A DNA stretch of 48,986 nucleotides from Chthoniobacter flavus. GTDB lineage: Bacteria; Verrucomicrobiota; Verrucomicrobiia; Chthoniobacterales; Terrimicrobiaceae. Shown here in pieces: positions 18,908 to 25,851 of the stretch. The notes beneath the pieces are model-generated. The model had not been told where the DNA came from. It saw only the letters and a program-made list of their open reading frames with translations, and did no database searches. The stretch is from the NCBI GenBank assembly GCA_945860745.1, contig CAMASH010000019.1:1-48986 (forward strand). The letters are read 5' to 3'. Numbering within the stretch: position 1 is the stretch's first letter; each line of letters opens with the position of its first letter. The translations under genes were made by a program, and so were the position numbers.

Positions 18908-19803
18908 TTGGCTTCGGGCGGCTCGATCAGTTTCTTGATCTCCTGCGCACCCACCGCCTCGTGGACGACCATCCAGGTGGCCCGCGAGGGGTTTTCCGGT
19001 TCTGCCTGGTCCTCCTCATCGCCCTCGTCCTGCAGCGCGAGGATGGTGCTGACCAGCCCGACGGCATTCCCCTTGTCATCGAGCACGGCGGCACCGCTGG
19101 AACCCGGGGCCCAATCCGCGCTCACGTTAAGCATAAGGGGAAGGGCATTGCCGGATTTCCTGGTCGTCCGGCGATTCACCATGCCGGTGGAGAAAAAGCT
19201 CCGTTCGCCCATCGGGTCGCTGAAGCAATAGACCGGATCGCCCGGTCGCGCATCCTCGCTGAGCGGAAGGGGCCGGCCTTTGGCGGGCAGCTCCACCCGC
19301 AGAATACACACATCCGACTCCTTGCTGGCGGCGAGGATTTGCTTCACGGGATAAACGGCGCCGTCATCCGACACCGCGACGAGGCAGCCCTTGTGCAGGT
19401 CTTTGTCCGGCTCGACGGCATGGCAGGCCGTGGCGGCTGCGCCGTCTTCGGTGATGAGAAATCCGCCACTCAAATCAAGATGCCATTTCTCGCAGTCCGT
19501 GCAGGAAAAGTAATAGCCGATGCGCAGAAAAGCGCCGCGCGCGACCTCCCAAATTTCGCGTCCGCCCAGGACCGGGCTTTTCGGTTCCGGCAGTTTCAAT
19601 TGGCATGTGGTGCGGCCCAGTTGATCTCGCACCTCACCGACGGAAAGTGCCCGCCCTCCGGAGAACAGCGCTTCGGCCTGTTTGAGCATACCGGGATCCT
19701 CCGTGAAATCCTCGTCGGTTTTGTAAATCGGAACCGCATCCGCCGCGCGTGGGGCTGGGAGGGCCGTGAAGAGCGCGGCCAAAAGAAGCGCAATGCGTTT
19801 CAT
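18904..19803 (-). CDS. Periplasmic trypsin-like serine protease
   Basis: The ATG at 19803 gives 299 residues with a signal peptide (MKRIALLLAALFTALPAPRA). The chymotrypsin-fold triad is readable: H128 in ATACHAVEP, D164 in ESDVCILRV and S236 in APGSSGAAV, where GSSG stands for the usual GNSG. A CxxC pair (C101, C104) precedes the domain and two more cysteines flank the triad. No PDZ domain follows, so this is not a complete DegP/HtrA protein. The first 90 residues are not recognised. An in-frame ATG 11 codons further up (19836) is less likely because the signal peptide begins at 19803. The stop codon lies within a REP-like element. Confidence 0.8.
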   Translation of the reverse strand: MKRIALLLAALFTALPAPRAADAVPIYKTDEDFTEDPGMLKQAEALFSGGRALSVGEVRDQLGRTTCQLKLPEPKSPVLGGREIWEVARGAFLRIGYYFSCTDCEKWHLDLSGGFLITEDGAAATACHAVEPDKDLHKGCLVAVSDDGAVYPVKQILAASKESDVCILRVELPAKGRPLPLSEDARPGDPVYCFSDPMGERSFFSTGMVNRRTTRKSGNALPLMLNVSADWAPGSSGAAVLDDKGNAVGLVSTILALQDEGDEEDQAEPENPSRATWMVVHEAVGAQEIKKLIEPPEAK

Positions 19804-19870
19804 TCGTTTCGAGGAGAAGGACACATCGGACAGCAATCTGCAACGGTTTTGCGTTTTCCTGATCTGACGC

Positions 19871-19923
19871 GGAGACCCGGGAGCGCGCAGGGAAAGGCTT
19901 TGCCTGGCTGACCCGGGGTCTCC
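19871..19923. repeat. Inverted repeat with a dispersed 14-base string
   Basis: GGAGACCC (19871-19878) and GGGTCTCC (19916-19923) form an 8-bp inverted repeat. Between them lies GGGAAAGGCTTTGC (19890-19903), identical to a string upstream of uvrA at 12178. It is located upstream of the protease gene, outside coding sequence. Confidence 0.45.
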
Positions 19924-19980
19924 GGCCCATTCTTGCTTTCAAAACGTGATCGTCCCTTGTTTCGTCCCGGCTTCTCCGCG

Positions 19981-20166
19981 ATGCCCCTGATCTTCGACAA
20001 AAACCTCAGCCTCTCCCGGCCTCACACCTTCCAGACCGGGGCCGGGTTGGAAAAGCAGATCGTCACGCTGGCCGATCAGAGCTTTGGCCCGACTTCGGTT
20101 CAGCGGGAAGCGCTTCTTGCGGCCCGGACGCTTGAGGACGTGCTGACGCTTTCGCGGCGCGGATGA
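19981..20166 (+). CDS. Small hypothetical protein, uncertain
   Basis: An open frame of 61 codons from the ATG at 19981 (an alternative TTG start at 19933 adds 16 residues). The translation MPLIFDKNLSLSRPHTF... ends in TLEDVLTLSRRG. I do not recognise it. It has no signal peptide or membrane segment. It stands 21 bases before the broken DUF3024 gene, in a stretch otherwise without intact genes, so it may be a fragment or not a gene at all. Confidence 0.28.
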   Translation: MPLIFDKNLSLSRPHTFQTGAGLEKQIVTLADQSFGPTSVQREALLAARTLEDVLTLSRRG

Positions 20167-20187
20167 GGAAGTTTTCCTGATTCTCCG

Positions 20188-20531
20188 ATGAACGCCGTGG
20201 AAATCGCGGAGCCTATGAAGGAACTGGAGGAATCGTTTTGGTCCCGCCGCCGTCCGCCTCGGCATCTGCGCGACAAGAGGCGTGAGGGGCAGCGCTTCAA
20301 GGATCACTCCATCGAATTTTTCTCCATCCGCCCGGTGTTTCGTCGTCCGGGTGAAGCGGTCGAGGAATCCCGTGCCAAGGTGCAGTTTGTGCGGACCGGG
20401 GAGTTTGGCGGATTTTCTGGAAGCGGGCCAGTGGCCAAGGGGCGGGAGAGGAACCCTGCCCGGAGGCGGAATCTCCGGGCGAGGCTCTGCGCGTGATTGA
20501 TAAGGGCGCCCACGGCTGTTTTTTCGGCTGA
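20188..20531 (+). pseudogene. DUF3024 domain gene with a frameshift
   Basis: The first frame from the ATG at 20188 reads LEESFWSRRRPPRHLRDK, EGQRFKDHSIEFFSIRP and RRPGEAVEESRAKVQFVR, the first two thirds of a DUF3024 protein (RRPP-x-x-LRDK, SIE-x-F-x-IRP, E-x-x-AK-x-x-(Y/F)VR). After that the match moves to another frame: VWRIFWKRASG, EPCPEAES, then ALRVIDKGAHGCFFG and the TGA at 20529. The frames join if one G is added to the GGGG run at 20398-20401. The conserved WHRY segment is also replaced by GAGE. This is either real decay or a base-calling error in a homopolymer; the missing WHRY favours decay. Function of DUF3024 is unknown. Confidence 0.72.
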
Positions 20532-20580
20532 ACATTTGCGGTCGGGAGGAGCTTTTGACCGGGACTCATCCCCTGGACTC

Positions 20581-20597
20581 GCAGGCGTGACGCCTGC
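20581..20597. repeat. Hairpin GCAGGCG/CGCCTGC upstream of ileS
   Basis: A perfect 7-bp stem with a TGA loop, followed by GCCACGG. It lies 60 bases before the ileS start and resembles the stem part of the REP-like elements but lacks the GTAG boundary. It could be a relic or a terminator for the broken DUF3024 gene. No T-tract follows. Confidence 0.4.
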
Positions 20598-20656
20598 GCC
20601 ACGGCCCAACCATTTGACCCATGGCCTATTGGCTGATAGGTGTTTCCCCCTTTTCT

Positions 20657-23410
20657 ATGAGCAGTTACAAAGACACGCTGAATCTCCCGAAGACCGATTT
20701 TCCGATGAAGGCGGGTCTGACCACGCGGGAGCCGGAGATGCTGGCGCGCTGGGAACACGCGGGGCTGTATCGTCAGATCCAGGATGCCCGCAGGGATGCG
20801 CCGCTGTTTGTGCTGCACGACGGGCCCCCTTTTGCCAACGGCGACGTGCACATGGGGACGGCGCTGAACAAGGTGCTGAAGGATTTTATCGTCAAGTCGC
20901 GGACGATGCTGGGGTTCCGCGCGCCGTTTGTGCCGGGGTGGGATTGTCACGGGCTGCCGATTGAATTCAAGGTGGTGAAGGAATCGCGCGGGCTCTCACC
21001 GGTGGAGATCCGGCAGCGTTCGGAAGAATACGCGCGCAAGTTCATCGCTATCCAGCGCCGGCAGTTCCGCCGGCTGGGAGTTTTCGGCGATTGGGAGCAT
21101 CCGTATCTGACCCTCGATCCTTCGTATGAGGCCGAGATCATCCGGACCTTCGGGCGGTTGGTGGAAAAGGGGCTCGTTTATCGCGGCAAGAAGCCGGTTC
21201 TCTGGAGCACCGGGGCGCAGACAGCGCTGGCCGAGGCGGAGGTGGAGTACGCCCAGCGGACGGATCCGGCGATTTATGTGAAGTTTCCCTTGGTGAGCGG
21301 GACGGGCGCGCTGGAGGGCGCTGCCCTGGTGATCTGGACGACGACACCCTGGACCTTGCCGGCCAACGTGGCCATCGCGGTGGATGCGCGGGCGGAGTAT
21401 GTGGTGGGGGATTTCGGCGGGACGACGCTGGTGGTGGCGCGGGCTTTGCTGGAGGCGTTCGCCGCGGAGACCGGGCTGGCGTTGACCGGGGAGATCGCGG
21501 TTTTGAAGGGCGAAGATTTGCAAGGCCTGCAGGCGCAGCATCCGTTTCTGCCGCGAACGGCGCGGGTGATCACGGCGGATTTCGTCACGATGGAAACCGG
21601 CACGGGCCAGGTGCATATCGCGCCGGGGCATGGCAAGGACGATTATATCGCGGGCCAGCAAAACGGCCTGCCGACGCTCTCGCCGGTCGATGATTACGGC
21701 AAGCTCACGGAGGACTGCGGGATGCCGCAGTGGACGGGGAAATACGTTTTCGCGGTGAACAAGGAAATCGTGGAATTCCTGCGCGAGAACGGTTCGTTGC
21801 TGGCGGCGCAAGACTACACGCACGATTACCCGCATTGCTGGCGCTCGAAAACTCCGGTCGTTTTCCGTGCGGTGGAGCAGTTTTTTATCCGGGTGGATGA
21901 TCTTCGCGCCGGGGCGCTGGAGGCGGTGGATACGGCGGTGTGGATTCCGCATTGGGGCCGCAACCGCATCGCGGGGACGGTGGAGTCGCGGCCCGATTGG
22001 TGCATCTCGCGTCAGCGCACCTGGGGTGTGCCACTGCCGGTTTTCTATGACGTCTCCGGCGCGCCGATTCTCGACCCGGCGGTGGTGGAGAAGGTGGCCG
22101 TGCTGGTGGCGGCGCACGGGACGAATTTGTGGTTTGCGAAGGATGATGCCTGGTGGGCGTCCGAGCTGGGCTTGCCGCCGGGCACGTCACGCCGCAATGA
22201 CACGCTCGATGTGTGGATCGATTCCGGGGTTTCGCACGAGGCGGTGTTGCGGAAGCGTCCCGAACTGGCTTTCCCGGCGGATGTCTATCTCGAGGCTACG
22301 GATCAGCATCGCGGCTGGTTTCAGAGTTCGCTCATGACCAGCGTGGCAATGAATGGGTGTGCGCCGTATCGCACGGTGATCACCCATGGCTTTGTGGTGG
22401 ATAAGGACGGTCAGAAGATTTCCAAGTCGGCCGAGTATAAAAAGCCGACCCACGCGGAGCATTTCGTCGACCAGTACGGTGCGGACATTTTGCGGTTGTG
22501 GGTTTCCTCGGTGAATTACACCGACGAGGTGCCCTTCGGCGAAGAGGTGTTCAAGCAGGTGGCGGAGCGCTATCGCGGGTTCCGCAATGTGCTGCGCATC
22601 TTGCTGGCGAACCTGAGCGGGTTTTCCGGCGGGGACCTTTCCGGTGCCACGGGGATTGACCGCTGGGTGTTGAGCCGCTTGCAGGAGGTGATTGCGAAAT
22701 GCCGGGCGGCGTATGAGGCGTATGACTTCCGGGCGGTCTTCGAGACTCTCAATCAATTTTGCGCGGTGGACCTCAGCGCGATCTATGTGGATATCACGAA
22801 GGACCGCATGTATTGCGACGCGGCGGACAGTCCCCGGCGGCGCGCGACGCAGACGGTGATGCAGGCGTGCTTCGATGCGGTGACCCGGTTGCTGGCGCCG
22901 ATTCTGGTCTTCACGGCGGATGAGGCGTGGGAATTCGCCGGCCGGGCGGGCAGCGTGCATTTGGAAACATTTCCCGAACCGGATGCGGCTTGGCGCGATG
23001 AGGCGTTGGAAAAGCAAGTGGAGGAATGGCTGAAATTGCGCGGGGTGGTTTATCAACAGGCCATCGAACCGGCGCGTCAGGCCAAGACAATTGCGAAGCC
23101 GTTGGAGGCCCGCATCACGCTGCAGGTTCCGGCGGATCAGATCGCGCGGTTGGAAGAGGCCAAAAACGAACTCGAAGAGTTCTTCATCGTCAGCGAGGTG
23201 CACTTTGTCCCGGGGCCGGAAGTCGCGGCCAGCTTGGCGAAATCCCCGCACGCAGGGTGCGCGCGGTGCTGGCGCTTTCTACCCAGCGTGGGGCAGATCG
23301 CGGCGCAGGCGGATTTGTGTGACCGCTGTGCGGAGGCGGTGACTGCTATTGCGGAATGCGCCGATGGGGATATGGGGACCCCATCTCCCCACCAGCCGAT
23401 TGCGGATTGA
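20657..23410 (+). CDS. ileS: Isoleucyl-tRNA synthetase
   Basis: The ATG at 20657 gives 917 residues of class Ia synthetase charging tRNA-Ile. The signature region reads PPFANGDVHMGTALNK; HMGT (65-68) stands at the HIGH site, with threonine in the last place. The second signature is KISKS at 587-591. The editing domain lies between, and TWGVPLPVFY and DVWIDSG mark the catalytic core. The C-terminus has a zinc-type CARCW ... CDRC pair, as in the bacterial (type 1) IleRS. An in-frame ATG at 20621 adds 12 unlikely residues. lspA starts 7 bases after the stop, a pairing seen in many bacteria. Confidence 0.96.
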   Translation: MSSYKDTLNLPKTDFPMKAGLTTREPEMLARWEHAGLYRQIQDARRDAPLFVLHDGPPFANGDVHMGTALNKVLKDFIVKSRTMLGFRAPFVPGWDCHGLPIEFKVVKESRGLSPVEIRQRSEEYARKFIAIQRRQFRRLGVFGDWEHPYLTLDPSYEAEIIRTFGRLVEKGLVYRGKKPVLWSTGAQTALAEAEVEYAQRTDPAIYVKFPLVSGTGALEGAALVIWTTTPWTLPANVAIAVDARAEYVVGDFGGTTLVVARALLEAFAAETGLALTGEIAVLKGEDLQGLQAQHPFLPRTARVITADFVTMETGTGQVHIAPGHGKDDYIAGQQNGLPTLSPVDDYGKLTEDCGMPQWTGKYVFAVNKEIVEFLRENGSLLAAQDYTHDYPHCWRSKTPVVFRAVEQFFIRVDDLRAGALEAVDTAVWIPHWGRNRIAGTVESRPDWCISRQRTWGVPLPVFYDVSGAPILDPAVVEKVAVLVAAHGTNLWFAKDDAWWASELGLPPGTSRRNDTLDVWIDSGVSHEAVLRKRPELAFPADVYLEATDQHRGWFQSSLMTSVAMNGCAPYRTVITHGFVVDKDGQKISKSAEYKKPTHAEHFVDQYGADILRLWVSSVNYTDEVPFGEEVFKQVAERYRGFRNVLRILLANLSGFSGGDLSGATGIDRWVLSRLQEVIAKCRAAYEAYDFRAVFETLNQFCAVDLSAIYVDITKDRMYCDAADSPRRRATQTVMQACFDAVTRLLAPILVFTADEAWEFAGRAGSVHLETFPEPDAAWRDEALEKQVEEWLKLRGVVYQQAIEPARQAKTIAKPLEARITLQVPADQIARLEEAKNELEEFFIVSEVHFVPGPEVAASLAKSPHAGCARCWRFLPSVGQIAAQADLCDRCAEAVTAIAECADGDMGTPSPHQPIAD

Positions 23411-23417
23411 TAAGAGT

Positions 23418-23900
23418 ATGAAACTCTGGGTCACCATCTCGCTGCCACTTTATTTGCTGGATCAACTGACGAAGTGGCTGGTGCTGCGGAATATTTCAAC
23501 GGAAGAGGTGATCCCGGTGATCCCGGGATTTTTTAATCTGGTGCAGGTGCACAACACCGGGGCGGCGTTCGGGATGTTGAAGAACAACAATGTGTTCTTT
23601 GTGGCGTTGTCCTCGGCGGCCTTGATCGTGCTGGTGGGATTGACGTGGCGGGGGGTGTTTTCGGACCGCCTTTCCCGTCTGGCCGCGGCACTGTTGCTCG
23701 CGGGGGTGGCGGGAAATCTGACGGACCGGTTGCGGCACGGTCATGTGATCGATTTTCTGGATTTCATTCTGCCATGGTATGGCCGCTGGCCGTCCTTCAA
23801 TGTGGCGGATTCGTGCATTTGTGTGGCGGCGGGGCTTTTGATTTTTTCGTCATTCTTTGATGGAAAAGCGAAGCCGGCTGCGGGATCATCCCCCGCATGA
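23418..23900 (+). CDS. lspA: Lipoprotein signal peptidase II
   Basis: A 160-residue inner-membrane aspartyl protease that removes signal peptides from prolipoproteins. The two catalytic aspartates are in GNLTDRLRHGHVIDFLDF and FNVADSCIC, and the conserved VHNTGAAFG is present. Four hydrophobic segments are visible. The start ATG at 23418 follows ATAAGAG, a weak Shine-Dalgarno-like string. Translation is probably coupled to ileS (7-base gap) and to the DUF5069 gene (4-base overlap). Confidence 0.95.
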   Translation: MKLWVTISLPLYLLDQLTKWLVLRNISTEEVIPVIPGFFNLVQVHNTGAAFGMLKNNNVFFVALSSAALIVLVGLTWRGVFSDRLSRLAAALLLAGVAGNLTDRLRHGHVIDFLDFILPWYGRWPSFNVADSCICVAAGLLIFSSFFDGKAKPAAGSSPA

Positions 23901-24328
23901 GTTATCCCCGGAGTCCCTCCGACAAAGTCGGCGGCATCGTTTATTTCGGCCGCATGGTTGATAAAATCCGGCTGCAAGCGGCCGGAACCCTGCATCCCGA
24001 TTTGCAGGCCAACCTGGGCATCAGCTTTGACAAGCGGTGCGTGGATTTTTTTGGGGTGTCCTACGAGGAGCTGGCGAAGAAAGCGGGCGAGGGACTGGAC
24101 GACGAGGCGATTTTGGAATGGGGCTTCACGGCCGGGCGGCGTCCGGATGAAGAGGAGATTCTCATTTGGAATGAATTCATGCGCAAGCGGGGCTGGAAGG
24201 ACGAGGCCACGGAAGTTTTGCTGAGACGCAAAAAGGAGAGCGGGTTCGCGGACCGCGAGGAGATCCAGACCATGTTCGACTACATCGATGCCGACGAGGG
24301 TCGGCCTGTTCGTCGCGGGATGGCCTGA
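23897..24328 (+). CDS. DUF5069 domain protein
   Basis: A 143-residue soluble protein starting MSYPRSPSDKVGGIVYFGRM, the DUF5069 signature (PRSP-x-x-K-x-GG-x-V-x-FGRMxDKIR), with NLGISFDKRCVDFFGVSYEEL and IWNEFMRKRGWKDE further on. The family has no established function that I can name. Its start overlaps the lspA stop by 4 bases, so it is the third gene of the ileS operon. It is followed at once by the convergent porin gene. Confidence 0.85.
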   Translation: MSYPRSPSDKVGGIVYFGRMVDKIRLQAAGTLHPDLQANLGISFDKRCVDFFGVSYEELAKKAGEGLDDEAILEWGFTAGRRPDEEEILIWNEFMRKRGWKDEATEVLLRRKKESGFADREEIQTMFDYIDADEGRPVRRGMA

Positions 24329-24363
24329 TCGAAATCGGACGGCGGCGGAGCGCCCTCCCTGCC

Positions 24364-25755
24364 TTAAAAGGTGATGGCGGCGCGTCCGCCAATAACGAGG
24401 GCGTTGTTGAGATCCTGCGTGCCGCCGGGGTTCATGATGTATTGCAGGTCGGGCTGGAGGACCAACCAGGGTGTGATCTGAGCCTGGTAGGTGAGTTCCA
24501 GCACCATTTCCGCACCGACGCCCACGGAGCCCTCATTGATGAGAGTGTCTCGGGCGGTGTTACCAATCTGCGCGTAGGCGAAAGCCAGTCCGATCGTGTC
24601 GTCGTCACGCGTGGGGATGAGGCCTTTGTAGGTGAGACCGGCATCGAAGTAAAAATTGAGAAAGTTGCGGTCTTCCTTGGTGAAGGCCATGCGGCCGAAA
24701 AAGCCGAGTCCTTGATCGGATTTTTCCAGGTTTACCGGGACTTTGAAGGATTTTGAGCTTTGGGCCTTTGCCACAGATTGGCCGTCTTTGAATTTTCTGG
24801 AAGGTGGGGGGAGTTCGGCGGAAGGTTCGCGGAAGAGCATTTGGTCGAGGATGAAATACCAGCCGTAGTTGCCGGAGTTCGTGCTTGCCGCCAGCGTGTC
24901 GGCCAGTTGGCCGGTTTGGATCCACAGGCCGGCCTTGAGTTGACCAGGCAGGCCGCGTTCCTCGTCGCGATGGTTCCAGCGGGCCTGGGACTCGTTGAGG
25001 AAAAGAAAGCCGTTCTCGCCATCCAGCCGCCAGCGGAAGCCGTGGCGGTTCACGTTTTGATCATACACATTTCCCTGATAGACGGCGGACTGGAAGGTGA
25101 ACCAATCGAAAGGATGGAGTGCAAGCCTGGCACCGGCTGTTCCCATCGGATAACCTGGGCCGCCCGCGGGAAGGTTCAGGGAGAGGAAGGCGGGCCAGCC
25201 GAATGTGCCGTTGAGGAAAGTGCTGCCGTAGTCAGAAATGACGAATTCCGCATCGGCCGCGAGCTGGCCGACGCGCAGGGAAACTTTGTCATCGAGCAGG
25301 GTTTGTTGAAACCAGAGATCCAGCATGCGCAAGGTGTTGAACCCGGCGATATTCGAGACGGTGAGAAAGTTGCCGACGAGATCCTCGCTGGCATCCCGTC
25401 CGCTTAACCACAACCAAGTTGTGCTCACGCTGGCACCGCGCCAGCCGACGGCTTTTTCCAAATCGAGGTTCACCCCGAAATCGAGCAGCCCGGTGGAGAC
25501 TGTGCCCTGGGTGAGTCCGCCGGTGGTGTTGCCCCACACTTCCGCCGTGTAGCCGCCGAAGACTTCGACTCCCTTGTCGGCGAGCCTGTTGCGAAGTCCG
25601 CCCCAATCGGCGAGCGCGTTGTCGCCAGTGAGCCAAAACGTCATGGGGTTTAGCCCACGGGCGGCCTGCTCTTGTTGATCGAGGATCTGCTGTTGGGCGC
25701 AGAGCGGTCCAGCGGATACTGCGAGAATGAGGCTTAGGATAAAGTTTTTTTTCAT
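24364..25755 (-). CDS. OprB-type carbohydrate porin
   Basis: The ATG at 25755 gives 463 residues with a signal peptide (MKKNFILSLILAVSAGPLCA). The mature part begins with a tract ending in WLTGDNALADWGGLRNRL, typical for OprB-family sugar porins (W-x-GDWGG-x-R-x-x-L). It continues as alternating amphipathic strands (FGVNLDLEKAVGWRGASV, VSLRVGQLAADAEF, AEMVLELTYQAQITPWLVL) and ends in a terminal phenylalanine (GGRAAITF), as expected for an outer-membrane beta-barrel. It probably admits sugars; the specificity cannot be read. It diverges from the PBP gene with about 80 bases between, which contain a near-palindrome. Confidence 0.87.
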   Translation of the reverse strand: MKKNFILSLILAVSAGPLCAQQQILDQQEQAARGLNPMTFWLTGDNALADWGGLRNRLADKGVEVFGGYTAEVWGNTTGGLTQGTVSTGLLDFGVNLDLEKAVGWRGASVSTTWLWLSGRDASEDLVGNFLTVSNIAGFNTLRMLDLWFQQTLLDDKVSLRVGQLAADAEFVISDYGSTFLNGTFGWPAFLSLNLPAGGPGYPMGTAGARLALHPFDWFTFQSAVYQGNVYDQNVNRHGFRWRLDGENGFLFLNESQARWNHRDEERGLPGQLKAGLWIQTGQLADTLAASTNSGNYGWYFILDQMLFREPSAELPPPSRKFKDGQSVAKAQSSKSFKVPVNLEKSDQGLGFFGRMAFTKEDRNFLNFYFDAGLTYKGLIPTRDDDTIGLAFAYAQIGNTARDTLINEGSVGVGAEMVLELTYQAQITPWLVLQPDLQYIMNPGGTQDLNNALVIGGRAAITF

Positions 25756-25832
25756 TTGAGTGGGTTTCTTGAAAATTAAGATCGTGAAGCCATGGCGTCG
25801 GAAACTGATTCTGTGGCTTGGTTCCGTCAATA

Positions 25833-25851
25833 GCAAATGCGTTGCATTAGC
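25833..25851. promoter_or_regulatory. Near-palindrome between porin and PBP genes, possible operator
   Basis: GCAAATGC-GTT-GCATTAGC: 7 of 8 arm positions pair, centred in the divergent intergenic region. The first possible PBP ATG (25837) lies inside it. If this is an operator, the PBP start is probably further down, for example the GTG at 25912. Confidence 0.35.
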
